From Smittia aterrima (taxonomy: Eukaryota; Arthropoda; Insecta; Diptera; Chironomidae), in assembly GCA_033063855.1 (NCBI GenBank), contig CP093831.1, positions 6,262,001-6,326,000 of the forward strand: DNA of 64,000 nucleotides. Reading direction: 5' to 3'. Both the position numbers and the translations under genes were made by a program. Positions 1 through 11,444 of this stretch are shown here, in pieces (the first letter of the stretch is position 1; the number at the start of each line of letters is the position of its first letter). The notes under the pieces were generated by a model. That model had not been told where the DNA came from. It saw only the letters and a list, made by a program, of their open reading frames with translations, and did not search any database.

Positions 1-195
1 CCGTTTCCCAACGTGGACATGTTAGCTATTAAACTCTCATATATTCCAATAAATGTATTTGCCTACATTATTCATAAGAATGATGAAATATTTTTTATAT
101 CTCTAATAAAGGAAAAAAATCTTTTGAAAGTGTTTTTTGTAACGGAAATTTGAAATTTTTAAATGAGCTTTCGAAGCTTTTTCTTTGTAATAAAT
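1..195. other. 3' flank of gudu, no gene
   Basis: AT-rich sequence downstream of the gudu stop codon. I see no open reading frame of interest and no exact minus-strand AATAAA, so the 3' end of gudu is not defined here. Confidence 0.5.
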
Positions 196-2406
196 TTACT
201 CCTTGAACATGGCGTACTCTTCGGCTCGCAGTGCAAGCTCGCGAATATTTTTGAGACAACCAGCTGAAGCTTCTTGAAGTTCTTTATCCTCTGAACCGAC
301 TGTCTCCAATAAAAATGGAACGACCCCGCTCTGGAAAAAATTAATTCAATTTGGTAGTTGGTAAAAAGTTTTTTAAATTCAGTTTCTTACCGCGTGCATT
401 GTAATGCAATTTTGAGGATCTTCGGATAATTTCTGGAGTGCCATTGCAGTAGTTCTATGAACTTTGGGGTTCTCACTAACCATGTAACCAACAATTGGCG
501 TCACTGTTTTTAATCTTCCAAGTTCTTGAGTATTGTTCCCGTAAGGAGCGCAACTGGCAATTGCTGCGGCTAAATGTTCTCTTAGCATATCGTTTGTTGT
601 ATAAACCAAACTCGCGAGCATCTGAATCACTTTGTGATCTGTGAGAACAGCCAAATTTTCTTTATCTTTGGCAATTATTGAGATGGCGGCACAAACAGCA
701 GCAAGAACCAAATTATCACGAGACTTCAAAAGTCCAACGACAAGCTCTAAAGCTCCGACAAAGCTTCGCACAAGTTCACCTGAGTTTTTAGCATTTTTGA
801 TACAAGGGCAGAGACCGAGAGCAGCGTATGCTTGAACTTTCGGATTATGGTTCTTCAATAACGACCAAATCAAACGAATCGCATCAAGTTCCTCCATTGC
901 TGTCATGCTTTCGGGATCGTTTGCACACTCAGTGAGAGCTTTCGAAATATTTTCCAACAAAGGCGGAAAAGTTCCATTCAGGAGATTCACCATCAAAGCC
1001 AATCCTCCAATTTGTCGCAGCGTGTCGCGATTATTTTGAAACTTGACACATTCGGATATCGCTCCAGCAGCGTTTGTCAACACATCATCGTTCTCGTCAC
1101 TCAGTAATTGAACAAGAATGTGCATGATTTTCAATTGATCCAGACGTTTAACGTTGGCCGCTGTTACAGCGCATTTCCAGATGGCACCAGTCGCAGCAGC
1201 AAGCAAAGCTTTGTTCTCTCGAATCGATTTATCTTTGATGATTCCCACGAGTGACTCAAGTCCACCAGCTTCGCGTACAATGTCTCGAGCCATTTTGTCA
1301 CTTGCACATTTAAAAATTGCTGAACTGCATTGCATTTTGAGATCAAAGTTGTCAGAAGAAAGATGAATGACAATATTATGAATCATTCCTTCAGTAGCAA
1401 TCGCAAGTTGGTAGTCGCCCTAAAAGAAAATATTTGTTTCGTTGAAATCATTTTAATAAATCAATCATCAACAGACCTGTGTGGCGCATTGTTGAACGCA
1501 TCCCATGATGGGAACGACGACGTCAATGTGAGTACTCTTAAGCAATCTTCCCATCAAAGGCACAACTCCACTCGTTCTCATGATCTCCTTGTTATGACGT
1601 GACTCTGATAAAGACCACAAAGCTCTCGCTCCTGCTCGTGCCATGTCTAACTGTTCTCTTTGGCTTTGGGTTAAATTTTCTCTTGGCGTTATGAGACAAC
1701 TTAATGGAACGTCAAGTAAGTCAACAACTTTTGGAATGCCACCAGAACGACGAACAAGTTGTCGAGCCAATCGAACTTTTCCAACATTTGCAATCGTTTC
1801 TGCAGCAAGAATCTTCAAATCTCTCGAAGGCTCAGAGAGAATGTTGACAAGCAATGGAATTCCTCCGAGATCAACGATGCTTCGACGAATATCCAAGTTA
1901 AGGGAAATTGCAGAGAGAACTGTTAAGGCTCCAAATCGACACTTTAAGTCGTTGCTTTCTAACAAATTCACTAAAACTTCCAAGCCACCGATTTCCTGGA
2001 TTGCAATTTGATTTATCTGAGTTGTTAAGTCGTGATCTTTCAAGCAACACAAAGCCACAACCGTTGCCGTTTGATTTCCAGCTTTCATGTACTTGACGAG
2101 CTTCTGAATGTGCCAGTACTCAGATGGCAACTCAGATTGCTTCATGGTTCGTTCTTTCCATCGATCTTCTTCATCTGATGATGAAATGACATCAGTTGAG
2201 TCGGAGGAGTCACTGTTGAAGCCTTTCATGCGTTCACTTGCTCGAGCTGAACTTCCAGCAACGCTTTTACGGCGGATCGAACTGATGGACTTGCGACGTC
2301 CTTCTGGAGCAGCTGGCGGAGCCAATTTCTCCTTTTCAGCATTCTTTGAAGCTTTAGTTTTATCCTTTTCCTTCGGTTCCTTATTTTTCTTGCCTTTTGG
2401 TGGCAT
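196..2406 (-). CDS. gudu: Armadillo-repeat protein gudu (ARMC4/ODAD2 orthologue)
   Basis: Three coding exons, 2406-1477, 1419-391 and 330-196, joined in phase 0 by GT-AG introns of 57 and 60 bp; stop TAA at 196-198; 697 aa. The start at 2404-2406 (MPPKGKK) follows an upstream in-frame Met-less stretch. Residues 1-95 are lysine/serine-rich and probably disordered. From about residue 98 (EYWHIQKLV) to the C-terminus the protein is an uninterrupted series of armadillo repeats with recurrent GGL/GGI-LVxLL signatures. Known of the family: ARMC4/ODAD2 belongs to the outer-dynein-arm docking apparatus of motile cilia, and fly gudu is needed for sperm axonemes. The protein is close in length to the fly protein and lacks the long N-terminal part of vertebrate ARMC4. 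Expression in testis or ciliated sensory cells is inferred. It sits 365 bp downstream of the P450 array in the same orientation, with no evident functional link. Confidence 0.9.
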
Positions 2407-2639
2407 TTTTAAAACTTGAAACCCAAATTTCACAGATTTTTCAAGAAATTGCGATACAGAAAAATTTTATCTAAAAGAATTTTTTGCGTCGTGAAAATTA
2501 AACAAAATTTTCAATCGCCAAGGCAACTAGATCAACAAGTATTCAACAGCCGAAGCTTAATCGATGAAAACTTTATCAGCTGTTCGTCGGTTACTCTTGG
2601 CAACGAAAATCCGAAAAAAAGTAATTATCTAAAAGTAAT

Positions 2640-2645
2640 TTTATT
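2640..2645 (-). terminator. Candidate polyadenylation signal of P450 A
   Basis: Minus-strand AATAAA 127 bp beyond the P450 A stop codon, within the short spacer before gudu. Position is plausible; AT-rich background makes a chance match possible. Confidence 0.35.
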
Positions 2646-2771
2646 TTCGAACTTCTAAAATAAAGCTAAAAATAAACCAAAAATATTCTTTCTTGTATAA
2701 AAAGTTTATAATTCATCCCAGATGAAGTGGAAACTAAATTGATTATAGAGAGTCTCACCGAAAGACTGAAA

Positions 2772-4487
2772 TCATTTAATGTTCTTGAAGTTTCTATGCT
2801 CAATCGTAACATTGTAGCCTTGCGCGACCTTGGAAGTAATTAGATACTCGAATTCAATTTCGTCCATGATCATTGCTGTCGAGAATTTATACCGCCGGAA
2901 GAGATAAGACATCGCAACCTTCATTGACTTCATTGCGTATCGGTAGCCAATGCAATTGCGTGGTCCTCGAGAGAAAGGGAAATAAGCGTAAGTGTGAACC
3001 TTTGAATGTTCTTCTGGTAAGAATCTTTCAGGTCGGAACTTGTCTGCGTCTTCGCCCCAAAGTCTTTTGTCTCGATGCACTTGAACGATTGGAATGAAAA
3101 AGTTCGCGCCAGCGGGAACGATTTTGTCTCCTTTTAAATTAATAATGTTAATAATATTTCTCTTCAAAAACTTTTTCAACTCACCAAGTTGCAAATCATT
3201 GTTGAGATATCTTCCAATAAATCCAGTTGGCGGCCAAAACCTCATCACCTCCTTTATCACCAAAGTCGTGTAAATCAATTTGTCAATTTTCTCGTCACTG
3301 ACTTCCTCATCTTGAGTGTCAAAAACTTCTTGAAGCTCCTTGAAAACTTTCTCTTGTACTTCAGGATAAAATGCCAATAGCAACGATATCATTGACAAAG
3401 TGTTGCTGATTGTGTCAAAGCCCTGAAGTTTAAGGTAAAATAAAAGTTCAAGGAAATTTAATTTAATTAGTTATTTACCGCAGCGATGATCGTGTTAACT
3501 TCATCACTTATTTCATCGTTTGTGAAGACATCGCGTTTCTTAAACAATTGATCGATGAAGATTTGTGGCTTTCGAGAATCCTCAACGAATGTGCCATCTT
3601 GAAAATCTTTTTCTTTCTGAACGAGAACATTGTTTGCCATCTTCATGAAGCCGTTGATGATGTGTTCTTGTTCAACTTTATAAAACTCAGTAAATCTAAA
3701 GACCAAAGGAATTTGAAGCCAATGATTTAATAGCTTTGCTGCCGAAACACGTAAACCTCTGAAAAGGAATCGAATTATTAGAAATATTTTATTAAAGAAA
3801 TTAGTCACGACTCACTCTGAACAATGCTTCAATAATTCGCTGCTGTTGTTTTCTTGAGCATTCGCTTCTAAACCCATTGATGTGCTCATAATGTTGTCGA
3901 GTGCATACGGAGCCATCATATCAAACATATTAAACTCTTTTCCACCAACTTTCTTATCCAAAACTTTTAAAAGAATCTGCGATTTCTCGTTGAAGATCGG
4001 AAGGAAACTCCTGAGAATATTTAAGTTGAACGCAGGATCGCAAAGCTTTCGATGAGCCCTCCATAAACCTCCATTTGAAACGAGCAAACCTAATAAAAAA
4101 ATTTAATTTTTTTCCTTTGGCTAAACATTTGACGTCATTACCCTTCTTGAAAAACAGAGCGTCATAAAAAAATGGCTTGTCAATGGAATATTTTGATGTG
4201 AGAAGAATTTGCAATTGATCCGGGTCATCAACTACAACGAACAGAACTGGGCCCAGCCAATATTTCCTAGGCGATGGACCTGGTCCAGTACTTGTCATGT
4301 TGATTACATATTGTTCCTTGGGCGACTGTCCCATGTGAAATGGGAGATGACCAATCAATGGCCAATTGCCAGACACTTGTGGAATCTTCCTCGCGAGTTC
4401 ATAAAATCTTCTGTTTGACCACAAATGAATAATCAACCAAATTAACGATACAAATGAAACTAGCACGAGCCAAGTCCATCCGATCAT
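2772..4487 (-). CDS. Cytochrome P450 A, CYP4 clan (CYP325/313-like)
   Basis: Five exons: 4487-4142, 4089-3816, 3758-3479, 3422-3185, 3130-2772; introns 52, 57, 56 and 54 bp; 1497 nt, 498 aa, full family length. Residues 1-22 form a hydrophobic ER anchor, followed by the IPQVSGNWPLIGHLP hinge. Helix C WRAHRK is at about 125-130, the I-helix GFDT at 301-304, the K-helix EVMR at 358-361, then FRPERF and the heme loop FSRGPRNCIG with Cys439 as heme ligand. All catalytic landmarks are intact, so an active microsomal monooxygenase is expected; the substrate is unknown. The CYP325/313 affinity rests on the PAFNxNIL-F-PIFNEKS and GYRYAMKSMK motifs and is inference. It is unique in the array for its first intron, which splits FFKKG/LLVS. 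Its last intron is stop-free and a multiple of three. The neighbours are three tandem paralogues in the same orientation, each with its own promoter. Confidence 0.93.
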
Positions 4488-4502
4488 TGTGAATTATGAT
4501 TT

Positions 4503-4540
4503 AAACTGAGAAGTCTAATTGTGCTGTTCGCGCTTATATA
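4503..4540 (-). promoter_or_regulatory. Core promoter of P450 A (TATA + initiator)
   Basis: The minus strand has TATATAAG (4540-4533) and a TCAGTTT initiator (4509-4503). The initiator A at 4507 is 33 nt from the first T of the TATA box. The predicted 5' UTR is about 20 nt before the ATG at 4487. The flank up to about 4620 resembles the promoter of gene D. Confidence 0.75.
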
Positions 4541-5162
4541 GAAAAATATTTCTTGGTTCAATAATATTAAACGGAGTTTGAACTTGAGAAAGACGAAGAA
4601 TCCGATAACTTACGTAACTTTCAACTTCAATTATTTTTGAGGTGTTCACCAGCAACACGTTTAAAACTTGACGTTTTCATTCAATACTAAAGTTTGATTT
4701 GAAGAAGTTCGTTGATTTATTCTCATCAGATCATTTGGTACCGAATTAGCAATGTCAGACTCTGTTGAAACTGGAAGTGGTTTGCAACAAATTTGCAGAA
4801 AGATTTTTTTGCAGAACAAAATATTTGAAACTTTAAATTATTGCGATCTTCAAAATAGTCAACATCAGGATCAAAACAGTTTCGATTTGAACTCAATGAA
4901 CTCTCTCAAAGTTCGGTCGATCATATTAACCTTGATTGACGTAGGAAGTTTAAAGTTTTACAAACTCATTCCCAACAAAAGAATAACAAAATTATTTTTT
5001 TTTAAAATAATTTAATTCGATTTTAATGGCGATGGCCCTAAAAGTTTAACTAGTCGTGTAATATAATTAAGAAAAAAAATTGTTTTGTTGTCAGTGAATT
5101 TAGCCTTGTTGTTCATTATTGTCAGGTCGATGACCATAATCTCAGGATTTTTACTATGAAAC
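4541..5162. other. Spacer between P450 A and B
   Basis: AT-rich upstream region of A and 3' flank of B. About 80 bp next to the A promoter align with the D upstream region. No other gene is seen; the small plus-strand open frame around 4752-5015 has no recognisable content. Confidence 0.5.
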
Positions 5163-5168
5163 TTTATT
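5163..5168 (-). terminator. Candidate polyadenylation signal of P450 B
   Basis: Minus-strand AATAAA about 55 bp beyond the B stop codon. Confidence 0.45.
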
Positions 5169-5222
5169 TGTTATCAAATCCCATGGTATTTTGCAATAAA
5201 TACTTAGATTAAAATAAATTAC

Positions 5223-6828
5223 TTAAATTTTACTTTCGAAATTTCTTTTCTCGAGGGAGACATTGTATCCTTGCACCACTCTAGAAGCGATGAGATATTC
5301 GAACTCAATCTCGTCCATCCTCATAGTAGTTGAGAATTTAAAGTTTCGGAAGAGATAAGACATCGCAACCTTCATTGACTTCATTGCGTATCGGTAGCCA
5401 ATGCAATTGCGTGGTCCACGAGAGAAAGGGAAATAAGCGTAAGTGTGAACCTTTGAATGTTCTTCCGGCAAGAATCTTTCAGGTCGGAACTTCTCTGCGT
5501 CTTCTCCCCAAAGCTTTTTGTCTCGATGAACGTGAATCAATGACATGAAAAAGTTTGCGCCAGCGGGGACAGTGTGAGATCCAAGTTGCATGTCCTTCTT
5601 GAGATGTCTTCCAATGAAACCAACAGGAGGCCAAAATCTCAAAACTTCTTTAATCACAAGATCCATGTACAAAAGTTTATCCATTTTCTCTTCAGTCACT
5701 TCTTCGTCTTGCGTTTCGAAAACGTCTTGAAGTTCTTTGTAAAGCTTCTCTTGTATTTCAGGATGTAAAGCCATGAGCAACGATATACTCGATAAAGAGT
5801 TAGAGACTGTGTCGAAGCCCTGAAGAATAAAAGATCAATTAACAAAAGAAGATGTAAAACTTTTCAAATCGTTACCGTGGCGATGATTGTGTTAACTTCA
5901 TCACTTATTTCATCGTTTGTGAATTCTTCTCGTTTCTTAAACAATTGATCGATGAAGATTTGCGGCTTTCTTGAGTCCTCGACGAATGTGCCGTCTTTGA
6001 AATCTCGCTCTTTCTGAATTATGACGTTGTTAGCGATCTTCATGAAGCCGTTGACGATGTGTTCTTGCTCGAGTTTATAGAACTTGGTCATCTTGAAGAT
6101 GAAAGGAATGTGAAGCCACATATTTAGAAGTTTCGCTGCAACGATTCGCAACGCTCTGAAATTAAAAGAAATTTAGAAATTTCATTTGAAAAGTCAATGA
6201 GAACTTACTCGTGACAATGATTGAGAAACTCGCTGTTCGGTTTCGTCAATGAGTTCGTCTCCAATCCCATTGATGTGCTCATAATGTTGTCAAGAGCCAA
6301 TGGAGAAACCATATTGAACATATTAAACTCTTCAGCTCCAACTTTCTCATTCAGAATTTTAGTTAAAATCTGCGATTTCTCATTAAAAATTGGAATGAAA
6401 CTTCTAAGGATGTTCTGGTTGAATGCAGGATCACAAAGCTTTCGATGAGTTCTCCACGTGCTTCCTTTTGAAACGAGCAATCCTTTTTTGAAAAACAGCG
6501 CATCGTAGAAGAACGGCTTGTCAATGCAATCCTTTGATAAAAGAACTTTCTGGAGATGTTCAGGATCATCGACGACCACAAACAAAACTGGACCTAACCA
6601 ATATTTCCTCGGCGATGGACCTGGTCGCGTATTGGCCAAGTTCATGATATAAGTTTGTTTACTGTTCTGGCCCATGTAGAAAGGAAGATGCCCTAGTAAC
6701 GGCCAATTTCCTTCAACTTGTGGAATTGTTCTCGCGAGGTAATAAAAATTTCTGTTTGTCCACCAATGCTTCAGAAACAAAAGGAAAAAAATCCCGGAAA
6801 CTATCGCGAACAGCAGCAACGTTAACAT
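5223..6828 (-). CDS. Cytochrome P450 B, CYP4 clan (CYP325/313-like)
   Basis: Three exons: 6828-6209 (620 nt), 6155-5876 (280 nt) and 5819-5223 (597 nt); introns 53 and 56 bp; 498 aa, exactly the length of paralogue A. The N-terminal anchor MLTLLLFAIVSGIFFLLFL is followed by WRTHRK (helix C), the I-helix GFDT at 301-304, EVLR at 358-361, FRPERF, and FSRGPRNCIG with Cys439. It lacks both the first intron seen in A and the short intron before VPAGANFF that A, C and D share, so it has the fewest introns of the array. At that junction it reads QLGSHTVPAG where the others read LGDKIVPAG. All hallmarks of a functional microsomal P450 are present; the substrate is unknown. Confidence 0.93.
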
Positions 6829-6844
6829 CGTGACTGTTGAAAAA

Positions 6845-6881
6845 TACTGAGCGGCTCCATCAGAACTCGCGCGCTTTTATA
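6845..6881 (-). promoter_or_regulatory. Core promoter of P450 B (TATA + initiator)
   Basis: Minus-strand TATAAAAG (6881-6874) and TCAGTA initiator (6850-6845). The initiator A at 6848 is 33 nt from the TATA start. The 5' UTR is about 20 nt. Confidence 0.75.
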
Positions 6882-7466
6882 CTACTTCTACGCCTTTGAC
6901 AAGAAACAATACTTGATATAGAAAAAAAAAATAATTCGCGTTGAAGACTGACGTCACATTCATCTTCATAAAGTAATTGAAGTTTTTGCCTCTCTTCTTC
7001 TGACTTGTTGTTCATTCATCGACGATCAAGCAAATTTATCGACAAAGGTATTCAGGGTTTTCGGAAGTGCCACTTAATAGCAGAATATTTTATTAAAAAC
7101 ATAATTTCATTTCATACGAGTCCCCGCTCCACGTGTCGACATCTTCTTTTTCTAATTACCAAACAAATCGTCAACAAAAAATATTTTTCTTCTCGAATTG
7201 CTTTAGATCAATGATCTCTCTGAAGACTCTTCATTTGTTAAAATTACACGAGTTGACTTAGGTTAAATCACTTAACGTACTTCATTGGATGGTTTTGGGT
7301 ATTAAAGGATGATAGGATTAGAACAACATTAGTTGTAACGGTCGACAACCGAAATAGAATTTTGTGACCGGAAAACCCAAAATGAAAATAGATTGAATGA
7401 GTATGAGGTTTAAATGTTTTATTATGCCAATCAATTAGCAATTAATGTTTTGTTTCACATGTGGAC
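6882..7466. other. Spacer between P450 B and C
   Basis: AT-rich sequence with no recognisable exon. A short plus-strand open frame at 7005-7214 has no domain and is treated as chance. Confidence 0.5.
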
Positions 7467-7472
7467 TTTATT
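7467..7472 (-). terminator. Candidate polyadenylation signal of P450 C
   Basis: Minus-strand AATAAA about 20 bp beyond the C stop codon. Confidence 0.45.
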
Positions 7473-7492
7473 GCCACGTATTAGTAATTTTA

Positions 7493-9146
7493 TTAGCGAG
7501 ACTGGAAATCTCTGCGCTCGAGGGAAACATTGCAACCTTGCTTGATTTTAGAAATAATAAGGAACTCAAATTCGATTTCGTCAATATTCATGGTAGTTGA
7601 GAATTTAAATTGACGGAAGAGATAAGACATCGCAACCTTCATTGACTTCATTGCGTATCGATAGCCAATGCAATTGCGTGGTCCACGAGAGAAAGGGAAA
7701 TAAGCGTAAGTGTGAACCTTTGAATGTTCTTCCGGCAAGAATCTTTCAGGTCGGAACTTGTCTGCGTCTTCTCCCCAAAGTCTTTTGTCTCGATGAACGT
7801 GAATCAATGAAATGAAAAAGTTTGCGCCAGCGGGAACGATTTTGTCTCCTAGAAAATTTGCAAATTTAATATTATTTCTCTTCAAAAGCTTTTTCGACTC
7901 ACCAAGTTGCAAATCTTTGTTGAGACGTCTTGCGATGAATCCAACTGGCGGCCAGAACCTCATCGACTCTTTAATCACAAGATCCATGAAAATCAATTTG
8001 TCAATTTTCTCGTCACTGACTTCCTCATCTTGTGAATCAAAAACTTCTTCAAGTTCATTGAAAACTTTCTCTTGTACTTCAGGATAAAATGCCATGAGTA
8101 AAGTTATCATTGACAAAGTGTTGCTGATTGTTTCAAAGCCCTGAAATAATTTTTTTCAATCACGCCATGTTTTTTTATTAAATAAACTTATTACCGTGGC
8201 AATGACCGTGTTCACTTCATCAGTTATTTCATCGTTTGTGAAGACATCGCGTTTCTTAAACAATTGATCGATGAATATTTGCGGCTTTCGAGAATCCTCG
8301 ACGAATGTGCCGTCTTTGAAATCTTTCTCTTTCTGAAGGAGAACATTGTTTGCGATCTTCATGAAACCTTTGACGATGTGCGTTTGCTCAAGTTTATAGA
8401 ACTTGGTAAATCTGAAGAGAAAGGGAATCTGAAGCCAGAGATTCACAATTTTTGATGATGTCAAACTCAATCCTCTGTAATCGATAATAAAGTCAAAATA
8501 TTAAAGAAAATCTTAATAAAACTTACTCATAGCAATGTGTCAAAAATTCGTTGTTTTTGTCACATTGAGAATTTGCGTCCAATCCCATTGATGTCCTAAT
8601 TATGTTGTCAAGTGCATACGGAGCCATCATTTCGAAAATATTAAATTCGGGACCGCCAACTTTTTCATTTAGAACTTTTATTAAAATCTGCGACTTCTCG
8701 TTGAAAATTGGAAGAAAGCTTTTTATAATATTTAAGTTGAAAGCTGGATCGCAAAGTTTTCGATGTGTTCTCCATAAACTTCCGCCTGACACTAGTAAAC
8801 CTTTCTTAAAGAATAAAGCGTTGTAGAAGAACGGTTTGTCAATGCAATGCTTTGATGTCAACAACGTTTGCAATTGATCTGGGTCGTCAACTACCACGAA
8901 GAGAACTGGTCCCAGCCAATATTTCCGTGGTGACGGTCCTGGTCCAGTATTTGCTAGGTTGATCACATATTGTTGCGTAGGAGTCTGTCCCATGTTATAC
9001 GGAAGATGACCGACGAGTGGCCAACTGCCAGACACTTGTGGAATCTTCCTCGCAAGTTCATAAAATCTTCGGTTCGTCCAAAAATGCTTGAGAAGTAAAA
9101 GGAATGAAATCCCCAAAATTGTTACAAAACAAGTAAGCGCGAACAT
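7493..9146 (-). CDS. Cytochrome P450 C, CYP4 clan (CYP325/313-like)
   Basis: Four exons: 9146-8527 (620), 8474-8195 (280), 8140-7903 (238), 7848-7493 (356); introns 52, 54 and 54 bp; 497 aa. I chose the ATG at 9144-9146 (MFALTC) because it gives the same 620-nt first exon as B and D. An in-frame ATG 10 codons upstream lies upstream of the predicted transcription start. Landmarks: hydrophobic anchor 1-20, WRTHRK, I-helix GFET at 301-304 (Glu where A and B have Asp), ESMR as ExxR, FRPERF, and Cys439 in FSRGPRNCIG. Closest to D over the body and last exon. The last intron is 54 bp, stop-free and in frame, and its 5' half is nearly identical to that of A. Confidence 0.92.
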
Positions 9147-9160
9147 CTCCACTTTAAATA

Positions 9161-9198
9161 AAACTGAAGATTGCAAAGAGAACGCAATAGCATTTATA
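9161..9198 (-). promoter_or_regulatory. Core promoter of P450 C (TATA + initiator)
   Basis: Minus-strand TATAAATG (9198-9191) and TCAGTTT initiator (9167-9161). The initiator A at 9165 is 33 nt from the TATA start. The flank up to about 9370 is duplicated as a relic upstream of gene D (11725-11955). Confidence 0.75.
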
Positions 9199-9708
9199 GC
9201 AACTTACTGCGCTCAGATTTATTTGTCTTTAAATTAATTAATTACCCGGGATTATTTTCAATCTTTTATTCGATTGGACTTCTTCTCTGATTTTGTTTTA
9301 AAACAATATTTGAACTTGAGAAAAATTTAACTTTGAAATCACTTTCAGATTCTTTCATTGAATTTTTGTTTAAAATGAAGTTTGTTTCAGGGAAACAAAT
9401 ATTGAATTACCAAGTTGAATAACTGATATGGTCAGAGAGCATTTGGTCTAATGGTTTAAGAATGTAGACTGTGCTTTTCCTTTAGGATTTTATCTAATGC
9501 ACTTTCGAACTCAGCTATATAGAAGTTAATCGTAAGCTTGACTTTGAAAGAAGATTTTCTTTGATTTTTTAAAATTTAAGACTTGTGTTCAAAAGTGCAA
9601 TCTTCTAGGTGTCAGAATCTCTTTCAATATTTGTTTATATTTCAGAATAGGATTTCTTTTGACCTGGAAACTTAAAATTAAAATTAGATTGATTTTTCTT
9701 GGACTGTA
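9199..9708. other. Spacer between P450 C and D
   Basis: Holds the upstream region of C (to about 9370), which has a diverged second copy near 11.8 kb. The remainder is AT-rich without a recognisable exon. Confidence 0.5.
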
Positions 9709-9714
9709 TTTATT
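9709..9714 (-). terminator. Candidate polyadenylation signal of P450 D
   Basis: Minus-strand AATAAA about 50 bp beyond the D stop codon. Confidence 0.45.
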
Positions 9715-9763
9715 TTATTATACTAATCAATGAGCAAAGTTTTAATTAGAACTAGTAATTTCA

Positions 9764-11428
9764 TTAGCGAGACTGGAAATATCTGCGCTCGAGGGAAACA
9801 TTGCAACCTTGCTTGATTCTAGAAATAATAAGGAACTCAAATTCGATTTCGTCGATGTTCATGGTAGTTGAGTATTTAAAGTTTCGGAAGAGATAAGACA
9901 TCGCAACCTTCATTGACTTCATTGCGTATCTGTAGCCAATGCAATTGCGAGGTCCACGAGAGAAAGGGAAATAAGCGTAAGTGTGAACCTTTGAATGTTC
10001 TTCTGGTAAGAATCTTTCAGGTCGGAACTTGTCTGCGTCATCTCCCCAAAGTTTCTTGTCTCGATGAACGTGAATCATTGAAATAAAAAAGTTCGCGCCA
10101 GCGGGAACGATTTTGTCTCCTAAAAAATTGCGAAATTATTTAAATTGCAAAAATAATTTTCCGCTCTTACCTAGTTCCAAATCTTTGCTGAGATATCTCG
10201 CTGAAAATCCAACGGGCGGCCAGAACCTCATCGACTCTTTAATCACAAGATCCATGAAAATCAATTTGTCCATTTTCTCGTCACTGACTTCCTCATCTTG
10301 TGAATCAAAAACTTCTTCAAGTTCCTTAAAAAGTTTCTCTTGTACTTCAGGATAAAATGCCATGAGTAAAGTTATCATTGACAAAGTGTTGCTGATTGTT
10401 TCAAAGCCCTGCAGTTCATAATAAAATAAAATTTCAAGGACATAATTTTAATGAAATATATTACCGTGCCGATGACCGTGTTAACTTCATCAGTTATTTC
10501 CTCATTTGTGAAGACATCGCGTTTCTTAAACAATTGATCGATGAAGATTTGCGGTTTTCTTGAGTCCTCGACGAATGTGCCGTCTTTGAAATCTTGCTCT
10601 TTCTGAACTAGAACGTTGTTGGCCATCTTCATGAAGCCATTGATAATGTGCTTTTGCTCAAGTTTATATAACTCAGTCAATCTGAAGATAAAAGGAATTT
10701 GCAACCATAGATTCACCAATTTCTCTGAAGTTAAGGCCAATAATCTGTAATCATTTGTAAAGTCAACATGTCAATGAGAACAATGATTATTTAATAAACT
10801 AAACTCACTTCAAGCTGTGGGTCAAAAATTCGCTGCTTTTGTCATTTTGTGTATTCGTTTCTAATCCCATTGATGTGCTCAAAATGTTGTCGAGTGCATA
10901 CGGAGCCATCATTTCGAAAATATTGAATTCTTGAGCGCCAACTTTTTCATTTAGAACTTTTATTAAAATCTGCGATTTCTCATTGAAAATTGGAAGAAAG
11001 CTTTTTATTATGTTTATGTTGAAAGCTGGATCGCAAAGCTTTCGATGTGTTCTCCATAAACTTCCATTTGACACTAGTAAACCTTTCTTAAAAAATAAAG
11101 CGTTGTAGACAAACGGCTTGTCAATACAATACTTTGACGTCAACAACGTTTGCAATTGATCTGGGTCATCAACTACCACGAAGAGAACTGGTCCCAGCCA
11201 ATATTTCCGTGGTGACGGTCCTGGACCAGTATTTGCAAGGTTGATCACGTATTGTGTAGAAGGAGTCTGTCCCATGTTATACGGAAGATGACCGATGAGT
11301 GGCCATTGGCCAGGCACTGGTGGAATCTTTCTCGCAAGTTCATAAAATCTTCGGTTCGTCCAAAAATGTTTTATCACATAGAAGAGCGAAGTAAATAGAA
11401 CTATCACGAGACATGACGATCCGATCAT
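9764..11428 (-). CDS. Cytochrome P450 D, CYP4 clan (CYP325/313-like)
   Basis: Four exons: 11428-10809 (620), 10744-10465 (280), 10408-10171 (238), 10119-9764 (356); introns 64, 56 and 51 bp; 497 aa. It starts MIGSSCLV, like MIGWTWLV of A, while the last exon (ending FQSR) is nearly that of C. This suggests a mosaic gene. Landmarks: anchor 1-20, WRTHRK, I-helix GFET, ESMR, FRPERF and Cys439 in FSRGPRNCIG, all intact. The last intron is 51 bp with an in-frame stop, unlike the stop-free introns of A and C. It is the most upstream complete gene of the array, and a relic promoter lies 0.3 kb further upstream. Confidence 0.92.
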
Positions 11429-11444
11429 TTTGAATTAAGATTTG

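Noticed and set aside
9147..9176. Ten extra N-terminal codons for P450 C
   Set aside because: They lie upstream of, or across, the predicted transcription start at 9165, and the paralogues begin at the position of the ATG at 9146.
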